From CAXXOK01 sp963666755 (GTDB lineage: Bacteria > Bacillota > Clostridia > Christensenellales > Aristaeellaceae), in assembly GCA_963666755.2 (NCBI GenBank), contig CAXXGW010000009.1, positions 1,240,001-1,304,000 on the forward strand: DNA of 64,000 nucleotides, written 5' to 3'. Positions 32,805-40,857 of this stretch are shown in pieces. A model generated the notes under the pieces. That model searched no databases and had not been told where the DNA came from. It saw only the letters and a program-made list of their open reading frames with translations. Numbering within the stretch: position 1 is the first letter of the stretch; the number at the start of each line of letters is the position of its first letter. A program made the translations under genes and the position numbers.

Positions 32805-34115
32805 TCAGGCGCGTTCCATGCGGCTGCGCATCTCCTGCGCGCCTTCCCGCGCGCTGCGCAGGAGAGAATCACGGTCGAGGGTGGCATATTGCCCATCCTG
32901 ATAGAGCACGCGGCCGTCCACCATGGTCAGGCGTACGTCGCCCCCCTGCGCGGCATAGATCAGGTTGGCTTCCAGATCGGTGGCGGGGGTCATGTGCGGC
33001 ACATTCAAATCCAGCAGCACCAGATCGGCCCGATAGCCGGGCTTAAGCAACCCCAGATCGGTATACCCGAGCGCTTTGGCTCCGACGACAGTGGCTGCAG
33101 CGAACGTCTGCGCGGGGCTGACGACGGTCGGGTCCAGCGTGACGCCCTTTTGCAGCATCGGCATCAGCTTGATCTCTTCCCACAGGTTCAGGTTGTTGTT
33201 GCTGGCCACGCCGTCGGTGCCCAGCGCAACCTTGCAATCTGCCTTGAGCATCTTGGCGATCGGCGCCACGCCGCTGGCAAGTTTCAGGTTGCTGACGGGG
33301 TTGTGAGCAATGGTTACGCCGTGCTTTTGAAACAGCGCGATATCCGCGTCGTTAAACCACACGCAATGCGCGGCGATTACCGGGCCGTCCAGCAGGCCCA
33401 TCTGCTCCAGATACGCGGGCGGCGTAACGCCGCGGCGCTGCAGGCAACCCTGCAGGTCAAAATCCGTTTCGCTGACGTGGATGTGTACAGGCAAGCCCAT
33501 CTGCCGGGCTGTATCCGCCACCTTACGGATCAGCTTGGGGGTTGTGGCGCCTTCGGAATGCGGCGCAAGGGAGAAGCGGATACGGTCATCGCAGGCATGG
33601 TTCCATTTTTCCGCCATAGCTACGCCTTCGACCATATCGGAGCAGCTCTCGTCAAAATCCACGATGCCGTGCCCCAGAAGGGCGCGCATTCCGTTTTCGG
33701 CAACGGCCTGCGCCATAATGTCGGTATGGAAATACATGTCGTTAAACGCTGTGGTGCCAAAGCGCAGCATCTCCATGCAGCCTAAATCCGTCGCTGTGCG
33801 GATCAGCGCATCCGTCCACTGTTTTTCCAGCGGAAAAACGGCCTTGTGCAGCCAATCGTCCAACGCCAGATCGGCGCCTACGCTGCGCAGGAAGGTCATG
33901 GGCGTGTGCGTATGCAGGTTCACAAGCCCCGGCATACAGAGGCAATTTGTGCCGTCAATCACCTGATCCGCAGTAAAGGCCGGAGCGGAGGCGCTCTCCC
34001 CCGCATAGACAATGCGCGTACCGTCGATCTGCACCTCGGCATTGGGGATAAAGCGCAGATGGTCGCCGCCGTCGGCGCCGGGGGTCAGCGTGACGTTCCG
34101 GATATGCGTTCGCAT
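32805..34115 (-). CDS. mtaD: S-adenosylhomocysteine / 5'-methylthioadenosine deaminase
   Basis: This is a 436-aa amidohydrolase of the TRZ/ATZ branch, predicted to deaminate SAH, MTA or adenosine-type compounds in SAM by-product recycling. Metal and active-site motifs are visible: LVNLHTHTPMTFLRSVGAD (HxH), IHVSETDFD (His), VIAAHCVWFNDADI (His with the Cys-Val-Trp pattern), HNPVSNLKLASGVAP and ALGTDGVASNNNLNLWEE (Asp). The ATG at 34115 follows AAGGAGG. It is first in the minus-strand unit before the three glycosyltransferases, with its own strong promoter. Confidence 0.93.
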   Translation of the reverse strand: MRTHIRNVTLTPGADGGDHLRFIPNAEVQIDGTRIVYAGESASAPAFTADQVIDGTNCLCMPGLVNLHTHTPMTFLRSVGADLALDDWLHKAVFPLEKQWTDALIRTATDLGCMEMLRFGTTAFNDMYFHTDIMAQAVAENGMRALLGHGIVDFDESCSDMVEGVAMAEKWNHACDDRIRFSLAPHSEGATTPKLIRKVADTARQMGLPVHIHVSETDFDLQGCLQRRGVTPPAYLEQMGLLDGPVIAAHCVWFNDADIALFQKHGVTIAHNPVSNLKLASGVAPIAKMLKADCKVALGTDGVASNNNLNLWEEIKLMPMLQKGVTLDPTVVSPAQTFAAATVVGAKALGYTDLGLLKPGYRADLVLLDLNVPHMTPATDLEANLIYAAQGGDVRLTMVDGRVLYQDGQYATLDRDSLLRSAREGAQEMRSRMERA

Positions 34116-34147
34116 GGATGATTCCTCCTTGCGTTTCGTTTCCATTC

Positions 34148-34176
34148 ATTATAACATGCCGCTCCCCCCCGGGCAA
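34148..34176 (-). promoter_or_regulatory. promoter of the mtaD-glycosyltransferase unit
   Basis: Minus-strand TTGCCC (34176-34171), 17-base spacer containing seven Gs, TATAAT (34153-34148) with an upstream TG. Confidence 0.6.
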
Positions 34177-34231
34177 CGGGTGTGCCGACCTTACGCCATA
34201 GGGCAGGTTAGCGCAGAAGCCGAAAATCGCC

Positions 34232-34260
34232 TTGACATTTTCGGAAAAATCCGCTATGCT
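34232..34260 (+). promoter_or_regulatory. promoter of the maltose phosphorylase gene
   Basis: TTGACA (34232-34237), 17-base spacer, TATGCT (34255-34260). Confidence 0.7.
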
Positions 34261-34273
34261 GTACACAGTGAAC

Positions 34274-34285
34274 GCAAACGATTGC
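34274..34285 (+). promoter_or_regulatory. LacI/MalR-type operator
   Basis: GCAAACGATTGC, a near-perfect palindrome with the central A-C-G pattern of LacI-family sites (MalR sites are GCAAACGTTTGC). It lies 13 bases past the -10 box and 20 before the start codon, where a repressor would block transcription. Confidence 0.6.
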
Positions 34286-34305
34286 ACAATGCGGGAGGCG
34301 ACGGT

Positions 34306-36570
34306 ATGGCGTTTGGGGTGTATCCTTGGAAAGTGGCTGAAAACAGCTTCGAAGCCGATACGGTGCGGCTGTCGGAAAGCCTGACCTCCACGGGTAATGG
34401 GTATATGGGCATGCGCGGCAATTTCGAAGAGGATTTTTCCGGCAACACGCACATCGGCACCTATGTGGGCGGCGTGTGGTTTCCGGATAAAACGCGCGTT
34501 GGCTGGTGGAAAAACGGCTACCCGCAGTATTTTGGCAAGGCGATTAACGCCGTGCGCCTGATGGGCATCCATGTGGAGATCGACGGCGAGCCGCTGGACC
34601 TTGCCCGGTGTGCCTTTCAGGATTATTACCGGGAACTGGATCTGCGCACGGGTGTTGTGCTGCGTACCTTTACGGCGATGCTGCCGGGCGGCGCGGTGGA
34701 GGTGCGGGTCAGGCGCTTTGTGTCGCTTGCGCAAAAGGAGCTGCTGGCCGTTTCCTATGCCGTTACGCCACGCTTTGCGGCGCGCGTAACTATGCGCCCC
34801 TACCTGGACGCGCATGTGCATAACCTGGACAGCAACTACAACGAAATCTTCTGGGACATGCTGGAGGAAGAGGAAACCGAAGACGCGCTCGGTTTGCTGA
34901 CTAAAACCAAGGAGAATCCTTTCGGCACACCACGCTTTGCCGTTGCCGCCGCGATGAGCTGCTGGGCGGATGGACTGGAACTGGACACCCACCTGCGGGA
35001 AGAAGGCTATGTAGAGGCTGCCTATCAGGGCGAGCTGAAGCCCGGCGAAACCGCAACGCTGGAAAAATTCGCCCTGTGTTTTACCAGCCGCGACGAGGCG
35101 GAAGAGCTGCTCATGACCATGGCCCTCAAGGCGGCGGCGCGCGCACGGGAAGTGGGCTTTGAAGCTCTGCTGGCCGACCACACGGCAGCCTGGAAAGCCC
35201 GCTGGGATACCTGCGATGTGGAAATCCGCGGCGACGACGCCGCCCAGCAGGGCATCCGCTTTAACCTGTTCCAGATGCTGAGCACCTATACGGGCGAGGA
35301 CGCACGCCTGAACATCGGCCCCAAAGGGTTTACCGGCGAAAAATACGGCGGCGCCACCTACTGGGATACCGAGGGGTTTTGCTTTCCCGTCTATATGGCC
35401 ATCGCGGGGCAGGATGTGGCGCGTCAGCTATTGCTGTACCGCCGGATGCAACTGGACGGCGCTTACCACAACGCCGGGATGCAGGGCCTCAAGGGCGCGC
35501 TGTACCCGATGGTCACGTTTAACGGCGTTGAGTGTCATAACGAGTGGGAAATCACGTTTGAAGAAATCCACCGCAACGGCGCCATTGCCTACGCCATCTA
35601 CCAGTACACCGCCTATACCGGCGACGAGACCTACCTGACCCACGAGGGGCTGGATGTGCTGTGCGGCATCGCGCGTTTTTATGCGGATCGCGTCCATTAC
35701 AGCCAAAACGCCCAGCGTTATATGATCCACGGCGTAACCGGCCCCAACGAGTACGAGAATAACGTAAACAATAACTGGTACACCAACCGTATTGCCGCCT
35801 GGTGCCTGACTTACTTTGCGGATGCCTGTGACAAGGCCGGGGCAGCGCGCTGTGCCGAGCTGGGCGTGACCGAAGCGGAGCTGGCTACCATGCGGGCAAT
35901 CTCCGCGAAGATGTACTACCCGGAGGACGCGCAGCGCGGCATCTTTGTGCAGCAGGATACCTATCTGGATAAAGACCTGCAACCTGCGGACGCGATCCCC
36001 CCGGAGGAGCGGCCCATTAACCAGCATTGGTCGTGGGATAAAATCCTGCGCTCCTGCTACATCAAACAGGCGGACGTGCTGCAGGGGCTGTACTTTTTCG
36101 ACGCTCTCTACGATGTGGATACCAAGCGGCGCAACTTTGATTTCTACGAGCCCATGACCGTGCACGAGAGCAGCCTCTCCCCCTGCGTGCACGCCATCCT
36201 CGCGGCGGAAATCGGCTACCGGGACAAGGCTGTGGAGCTGTACCGCCGTACTGCCCGGCTGGATTTGGATAACCTGAACCACGACACAGAGGACGGTTTG
36301 CACATTACCAGCATGGCGGGCAGCTGGCTTGCAATTGTGCAGGGCTTTGCAGGCATGCGTACCGCCGATGGGCTGGCCCTTGCCCCGTTTGTGCCGGACG
36401 GCTGGGCCGGGTATTCCTTCCAGTTTGCCTACCGCAAACGGGTGATCCGTGTGGAGACGGAGCAGAGCGGCGTAACGGTGTGCCTGTTGCACGGCGAGCC
36501 GCTGGAACTGACCCTGTACGGAAAGCGGTATCTGCTCAAGGACAGTCTTAACCAGCCGCAGGCAGGATAA
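34306..36570 (+). CDS. glycoside hydrolase family 65 maltose phosphorylase
   Basis: This 754-aa enzyme is predicted to phosphorolyse maltose to glucose and beta-glucose 1-phosphate in the cytoplasm. The length equals that of the Lactobacillus brevis maltose phosphorylase. The N-terminal beta-sandwich runs to about 270, a helical linker to about 320, then the (alpha/alpha)6 barrel and a small C-terminal sheet. The general acid is Glu 482 in VTGPNEYENNVNNNWYTN. The preceding GAKYxWD-like region reads GGATYWDTEGFCFPVY, the late block is VHESSLSPCVHAILAAEIG, and HNDTEDGLHI-like DTEDGLHITSMAG binds phosphate. Kojibiose, nigerose or trehalose phosphorylase are alternatives. No phosphoglucomutase, transporter or regulator is adjacent. 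The ATG follows GGGAGG. Confidence 0.9.
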   Translation: MAFGVYPWKVAENSFEADTVRLSESLTSTGNGYMGMRGNFEEDFSGNTHIGTYVGGVWFPDKTRVGWWKNGYPQYFGKAINAVRLMGIHVEIDGEPLDLARCAFQDYYRELDLRTGVVLRTFTAMLPGGAVEVRVRRFVSLAQKELLAVSYAVTPRFAARVTMRPYLDAHVHNLDSNYNEIFWDMLEEEETEDALGLLTKTKENPFGTPRFAVAAAMSCWADGLELDTHLREEGYVEAAYQGELKPGETATLEKFALCFTSRDEAEELLMTMALKAAARAREVGFEALLADHTAAWKARWDTCDVEIRGDDAAQQGIRFNLFQMLSTYTGEDARLNIGPKGFTGEKYGGATYWDTEGFCFPVYMAIAGQDVARQLLLYRRMQLDGAYHNAGMQGLKGALYPMVTFNGVECHNEWEITFEEIHRNGAIAYAIYQYTAYTGDETYLTHEGLDVLCGIARFYADRVHYSQNAQRYMIHGVTGPNEYENNVNNNWYTNRIAAWCLTYFADACDKAGAARCAELGVTEAELATMRAISAKMYYPEDAQRGIFVQQDTYLDKDLQPADAIPPEERPINQHWSWDKILRSCYIKQADVLQGLYFFDALYDVDTKRRNFDFYEPMTVHESSLSPCVHAILAAEIGYRDKAVELYRRTARLDLDNLNHDTEDGLHITSMAGSWLAIVQGFAGMRTADGLALAPFVPDGWAGYSFQFAYRKRVIRVETEQSGVTVCLLHGEPLELTLYGKRYLLKDSLNQPQAG

Positions 36571-36588
36571 TCCGCTTGACTGTTTTGC

Positions 36589-36630
36589 AGCAAAGCCCCC
36601 GCGATGGTTTTCATCGCGGGGGCTTTGCTG
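36589..36630. terminator. bidirectional terminator between the phosphorylase and degV genes
   Basis: A perfect stem of about 17 bp (GCAAAGCCCCCGCGATG and complement) with GTTTT loop between two convergent genes. Confidence 0.75.
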
Positions 36631-36639
36631 TTGGTTCCG

Positions 36640-37548
36640 TTATTTCGCTTCGACGGCTTCCAGACGGCCTGCGCCGTCCTTGCCCATAAAAAACACTGCG
36701 ACCGTGCCCGGGCCGGCGTGCGAGCCGACGATCGGCCCGATCTGCGAAAGCAGCACATGGGGCACATGCAGCTTGCTCTGCAAACGATCGGCCAGCCAGA
36801 GAGCGTCTTTTTCGGCATCGCCGTGGCTGATGAACACCGTCTGCTTTTCCGGCTCGAAGGCATACGTTTCCACCATGTCAAAGAGGGCTTTGAGGCTGTG
36901 CTTACGCCCCTGCACCTTCATGCGCGGCACCAGCCGCCCCTTGGGGTCCACATTCAGCACCGGCTTGATTTTCAGAATGCTGCCCAGGTAGGCGCTCGTG
37001 GCGGACAGGCGGCCGCCCCGGTGCAGGAAGTGCAGATCGGACACTGTAAACCAGTGGATTACGCGCTGCGCGTTCTCGCTCACCCATTGGTAGGTTTCCT
37101 CAATGGTGTGGCCCGCGTCGCGGTACTGCAGGGCGTAATGCACCAGCAGCCCTTCGCCGAGGCTTGCGCTGCGGGTGTCAAACGTGTAGATTTTGCGCTC
37201 CGGGAAGGTCTTGCGCAGTTCTTCCTCCGCCGCCTTGGAGGTCTGGTACATGCCGCTCAGGCTGGAGGAGAAAACCAGCAGCAGCACATCGTCCCCCTGC
37301 GCGAGCAACGGGGTTGCGTGATCCACCCACTCCTGCTGGTTCACCTGAAAGGTTGTGGCAACTGCGCCGTCGGTCAGCTTTGCGTAAAATTGCTGCACGC
37401 GCCCGGCCAGCGTCGGGTCGGCAAGATCAATCTCCTGCACATTACCCGCAATCTGGTAAGACATCGGCACGATGTGCAGCCGCTGCTGTTTTTGAATGTA
37501 GTCAAAGGGCAGATCGCAACAAGCGTCTGTCATAATCCAAAAGGCCAT
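36640..37548 (-). CDS. DegV family fatty-acid-binding protein
   Basis: This 302-aa protein belongs to the DegV/FakB family, which binds a fatty acid in a tunnel; FakB proteins present it to the kinase FakA for phospholipid synthesis. Seen are the N-terminal MTDACCDLPFDYI (the TDSxxDL motif with Thr/Asp), AVATTFQVNQQEWVD (TSQP-like), LLVFSSSLSGMYQTSKAA (S-S-x-L-S-G-T-Y motif), FTVSDLHFLHRGGRLSAT (L-x-x-L-x-x-G-G-R) and IGPIVGSHAGPGTVAVFFMG (H-x-G-P-G). All family motifs are present. The gene stands alone, with AAGGAGG before the ATG. Confidence 0.93.
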   Translation of the reverse strand: MAFWIMTDACCDLPFDYIQKQQRLHIVPMSYQIAGNVQEIDLADPTLAGRVQQFYAKLTDGAVATTFQVNQQEWVDHATPLLAQGDDVLLLVFSSSLSGMYQTSKAAEEELRKTFPERKIYTFDTRSASLGEGLLVHYALQYRDAGHTIEETYQWVSENAQRVIHWFTVSDLHFLHRGGRLSATSAYLGSILKIKPVLNVDPKGRLVPRMKVQGRKHSLKALFDMVETYAFEPEKQTVFISHGDAEKDALWLADRLQSKLHVPHVLLSQIGPIVGSHAGPGTVAVFFMGKDGAGRLEAVEAK

Positions 37549-37622
37549 AGAGTGCTCCTCCTTACGGGGCGTCGGGTTGGGGTCGGGCTAGGGCAGTCCT
37601 TACGGGTCAGGAAACGGATAAT

Positions 37623-37651
37623 ATCATAACAAAAATGTCGTTTTCCGTCAA
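37623..37651 (-). promoter_or_regulatory. promoter of the degV gene
   Basis: Minus-strand TTGACG (37651-37646), 17-base spacer, TATGAT (37628-37623). Confidence 0.6.
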
Positions 37652-37823
37652 TCTGTTGCATCCAAAATTCTCAAACATGACACACGTTTCGGTTAAACCA
37701 CGGAAGGTTACCCTCTCATGAAATTCTCATCAAAGCGTCAGGTATTTCTCAAGCGTTTTGGGCTGTGGTATGGTATGATGAGCGTGTTCCAAAGTGAACC
37801 GGCCAAACAAGGAGGGCATCCCC

Positions 37824-38450
37824 ATGGCACAATATACGATTGCAGATATTGAAATTCTCCGCCAAAAGAGCGGCATCAGCTATGAAGAAGCGGTAAACCT
37901 GCTGGAGTATCACAACGGCAGCCTGGCCCGCTCGCTGGTCGATCTGGAAAAAAACGGCCGCATCCGCGATGTGCCCAACCAGAAAACGTACGGCGCGCAC
38001 AGCCGCCGCCACCGTTCGCTGTTTGACGCGCTGTTCCGCTTCCGGGTTGTGATGCGCAAGGGCGACGTCACAGTGCTGAACCTGTCGGTGCTGTTCCTGA
38101 TCTTTGCGCTGTTTACCGCGCCCTGGCTGGTGGTGATCGGCACGCTGGTCGCGCTGGTACTTGGCTACCGTATTACGACCGACCGCGAAAGCAGCGCCTT
38201 TTCGCAGGATACGCTGGAAACGATGCTGCACCGCGCGGGGGACAACGTGCGCAATACCGTTAACACCTTCGCCCACGATTGCAGCAAGCAGGCCGATGCC
38301 CCAGAGCAGACGCAGCGCGCCCCTGAAACGGAAACGCGCAGCGAAAGCCCCGCTAGCGGCACCACGCCTGTCAATGTGCAGTTTTCTGACGAAGGCAGCG
38401 TGCGGGTTTCGGAAACCCGCGACGGCTACCATGAGGCGGAAATTCAATAA
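37824..38450 (+). CDS. DUF4342 protein: UBA-like domain plus membrane segment
   Basis: This 208-aa protein begins with a helical UBA-like domain (about 1-45: IEILRQKSGISYEEAVNLLEYHNGSLARSLVDLEK), which matches the DUF4342 family. A basic stretch rich in Arg and His follows, then two adjacent hydrophobic segments (about 86-118, VTVLNLSVLFLIFALFTAP and VVIGTLVALVLGY). The C-terminal 80 residues are polar and probably disordered. Function is unknown. It lies upstream of a two-component system but is separated from it by a terminator and a promoter. The ATG at 37824 follows AAGGAGGG. Confidence 0.8.
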   Translation: MAQYTIADIEILRQKSGISYEEAVNLLEYHNGSLARSLVDLEKNGRIRDVPNQKTYGAHSRRHRSLFDALFRFRVVMRKGDVTVLNLSVLFLIFALFTAPWLVVIGTLVALVLGYRITTDRESSAFSQDTLETMLHRAGDNVRNTVNTFAHDCSKQADAPEQTQRAPETETRSESPASGTTPVNVQFSDEGSVRVSETRDGYHEAEIQ

Positions 38451-38462
38451 AGCCGCTCGGTA

Positions 38463-38514
38463 TGCGCAGGCGGAGGAGATGCGACTTGCTCCCTCCCCCG
38501 CCGCGCACGCTTTT
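38463..38514 (+). terminator. terminator after the DUF4342 gene
   Basis: TGCGC-A-GGCGG pairs with CCGCC-GCGCA (one bulge), followed by CGCTTTT. The loop is long (about 28 bases). Confidence 0.5.
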
Positions 38515-38549
38515 CCTTCCGGCGGCGGCTGTCGTCGGAAGGAATTTTC

Positions 38550-38558
38550 TGCTATACT
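38550..38558 (+). promoter_or_regulatory. extended -10 promoter of the two-component operon
   Basis: TGC-TATACT (38550-38558); no clear -35. The response regulator start lies 21 bases downstream. Confidence 0.45.
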
Positions 38559-38579
38559 GTCCGTATCGGAGGGGTGGAT

Positions 38580-39269
38580 GTGAGTAAAATCCTGATTATT
38601 GAAGACGAAACCAAAATTGCCCGCTTTGTGGAGTTGGAGCTTAAGCATGAGGGGTACGAGGTGCAAACGGCTTTTGATGGGCGTTCGGGCCTTGCCCTGT
38701 GCGAAAGCTGGCAGCCGGATTTGCTCATCCTTGACCTGATGCTGCCGGAGCTAAGCGGCATCGAGGTTTGCCGCCGCCTGCGCCAGCAAAGCGATATCCC
38801 CATTATTATGCTTACTGCCAAGGACGATGTGAGCGATAAGGTCATGGGTCTGGATATGGGCGCGGACGATTATATGACCAAACCCTTTGCCATTGAGGAA
38901 CTGCTGGCGCGCATCCGCGTAAGCCTGAAAAAGCACCGCGTGGATCGCAGCGAGAGCAGCGAGGCGCTGGCTGCCGGGCCACTGCGGCTGGAACCCGCCA
39001 GTTACAGCACCAGCTTTGCCGGGGAGGCGATTGCGCTGACAAAAAAGGAGTTCGATCTGCTTCATTACTTGTGGCAGCATGAGCACGCCGCCGTATCCCG
39101 CGACGAGTTGCTTTTAAACGTCTGGGGTTATGATTTTGCCGGGGATACCAACATTGTGGATGTGTATATCCGTTACCTGCGCCAGAAGATCGACGACCGC
39201 TATCATGTAAAAACCATCCATACCATCCGCTCGGTCGGCTATATGTTCCGCTATGAGCCGCAAGCATAA
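38580..39269 (+). CDS. OmpR/PhoB family response regulator
   Basis: This 229-aa DNA-binding regulator has an N-terminal receiver domain (KILIIEDETKIARFVELEL; phosphoacceptor Asp in LLILDLMLPELSG; Thr in IIMLTAKD; Lys in YMTKPF) and a C-terminal winged helix (LTKKEFDLLHYLWQHEH, VDVYIRYLRQKID, IRSVGYMFR). I chose GTG 38580, six bases after GGAGGGG; a GTG at 38574 is in frame but overlaps the ribosome binding site. The gene overlaps the histidine kinase by 17 bases. The signal is unknown. Confidence 0.95.
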   Translation: MSKILIIEDETKIARFVELELKHEGYEVQTAFDGRSGLALCESWQPDLLILDLMLPELSGIEVCRRLRQQSDIPIIMLTAKDDVSDKVMGLDMGADDYMTKPFAIEELLARIRVSLKKHRVDRSESSEALAAGPLRLEPASYSTSFAGEAIALTKKEFDLLHYLWQHEHAAVSRDELLLNVWGYDFAGDTNIVDVYIRYLRQKIDDRYHVKTIHTIRSVGYMFRYEPQA

Positions 39270-40710
39270 GGAGCGGGAGGCGCGCCGTCAGGAGGCGCAG
39301 CGCCGCGCCTCGGAACGCGCCGAGTTGCGCGCCGAAACCACGGGCCGTGGGTTTTCCAAACTGGCTTCCTTTTTTACCAACTGGGCGCGGATGCTTTTAA
39401 GCAATCTGCGGTTTTCGCTTTCGCTGCGCATTGCGATCTACAGCGGCGCACAGATGCTGCGCACCACGTTCTTCTTTCTGCTGGTGTTTACCGTGGTGTT
39501 TGCCGTGGCGCAGCTGCCAATGGTGGATCGTACCATGGATGCCATCGTAGCCCAAACTCCCTCTGAAGGCTTGTACTACGCGCCCGAACAGCTGGAACGG
39601 CTGCCCGTACACGAGGCGTATCTGCTGGCGGAGCCGTATCCGGACAGTTTTGAAGGTTTCATGGACACGGTACGGCTGGCCTTTTCACAGATGGACAGCC
39701 TGCAGGGGCTGCAGGTGCTATGGTACCGCAATACGGTGCGCGGCGGGCTGGTGGTCGCTTTTTCACTGGACGAGGCGCTGTATGTGTACGGCTTGCTCTT
39801 CTGGGCGCTAATATGCTTTGATCTGTACCGCGTGGTGTACTTCCTGCGGCACCGTTACCGGCTCAACAAAACTGTGCTCAAGCCCATTGCGGATATGACG
39901 CAGGCGGCCGAAACGCTCAGCGCCAACAACCTGAGCAACCGCATCAACATTGCGGGCACCAAAAACGAGCTTAAGGATCTGGCGGCGGTCATCAACAGTA
40001 TGCTGGACCGGATCGAGCACAGCTACAACAGCCAGAAGCAGTTTGTCAGCGATGCATCCCACGAGCTGCGAACGCCCATCGCAGTCATTCAGGGCTACGC
40101 CAGCATGCTGGAACGCTGGGGCAAAACCGACAAAGAAGTGCTGGACGAGGGCATTACCGCCATCGCGCAGGAAACCGCCTCCATGAAGGAGCTGGTCGAA
40201 CGCCTGCTGTTCCTGGCCCGGCATGATAAAAAGACCCTAATGCTGGAAATGGAAGTGTTCGACCCGGCGGAGATCATGAGCGCCGTGCACCGCGACGCCA
40301 AGCTCCTGTCCACGGTTCACACCTTCGAGCTTTCGCCGCTGCAGCACAGCAGCATTCGCGGCGATAAGGGGATGCTCAAACAGCTGATGCGCATCCTGGT
40401 GGATAACGCCATCAAGTACACGCCCGCGGGCGGTAAGGTCACGCTGGGGCTGGCAAACAGCGATAAGGACTGCATTCTGTCTGTTACCGATACGGGGCAG
40501 GGCATGAGCGCCGAAGAACTGCCACGGATTTTCGACCGTTTCTACCGCAGCGACAAGGCGCGCAAGGTACAGTCCAGCGGGCACGGGTTGGGGTTGTCGA
40601 TCGCGCGTATTATTGTGGTAGCCCACGGAGGCCGCATGACTGTGCGCAGCAAGGAGGGCGAGGGCACCACCTTCCTGGTGCGGCTGCCCATTGTACAGGA
40701 AACCGCCTGA
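39253..40710 (+). CDS. sensor histidine kinase
   Basis: This 485-aa membrane kinase is the partner of the preceding regulator. A highly charged, Arg- and Glu-rich cytoplasmic start of about 40 residues precedes the first membrane helix (about 69-90). A short outside loop of about 85 residues follows, then a second helix (about 178-198), a HAMP linker (LKPIADMTQAAETLSANNLSNRI) and the H-box FVSDASHELRTPIAVIQGYASML with the phosphorylated His. The ATPase part has DNAIKYTPAGG (N-box), DTGQGMSAEELPRIFDRFYR (G1/F) and GHGLGLSIARIIV (G2). The small sensor loop gives no hint of the signal. It is the last gene before a structured intergenic region. Confidence 0.95.
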   Translation: MSRKHKEREARRQEAQRRASERAELRAETTGRGFSKLASFFTNWARMLLSNLRFSLSLRIAIYSGAQMLRTTFFFLLVFTVVFAVAQLPMVDRTMDAIVAQTPSEGLYYAPEQLERLPVHEAYLLAEPYPDSFEGFMDTVRLAFSQMDSLQGLQVLWYRNTVRGGLVVAFSLDEALYVYGLLFWALICFDLYRVVYFLRHRYRLNKTVLKPIADMTQAAETLSANNLSNRINIAGTKNELKDLAAVINSMLDRIEHSYNSQKQFVSDASHELRTPIAVIQGYASMLERWGKTDKEVLDEGITAIAQETASMKELVERLLFLARHDKKTLMLEMEVFDPAEIMSAVHRDAKLLSTVHTFELSPLQHSSIRGDKGMLKQLMRILVDNAIKYTPAGGKVTLGLANSDKDCILSVTDTGQGMSAEELPRIFDRFYRSDKARKVQSSGHGLGLSIARIIVVAHGGRMTVRSKEGEGTTFLVRLPIVQETA

Positions 40711-40727
40711 CCGGCACGACCGAAATG

Positions 40728-40828
40728 ATCCTTGCTTTGGAACCCCATAGCGCGGCGTTGAAACGCTGGGCGGTACCGTTTAGGCACCCGGCCGGTACGC
40801 CGGCCCTGCGCTATGGTAGGGTAAGGAT
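40728..40828 (+). ncRNA. candidate structured RNA (multi-stem junction) upstream of hflK
   Basis: The 147 bases between the kinase and hflK fold on paper into nested stems: ATCCTT/AAGGAT (40728-40733 with 40823-40828), CCATAGCGC/GCGCTATGG (40745-40753 with 40808-40816), and inside these two hairpins, GCGTT-GA-AACGC (40755-40766) and GGCCGG-TACG-CCGGCC (40790-40805). There is no T-run, so it is not a simple terminator. No known riboswitch class is recognised. It ends 30 bases before the hflK start. Confidence 0.4.
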
Positions 40829-40857
40829 GCCAACCTCAGTCCGAAAGGAGTCGAACC

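Noticed and set aside
38574..38579. GTG 38574 as response regulator start
   Set aside because: It lies directly on the ribosome binding site; GTG 38580 has normal spacing.
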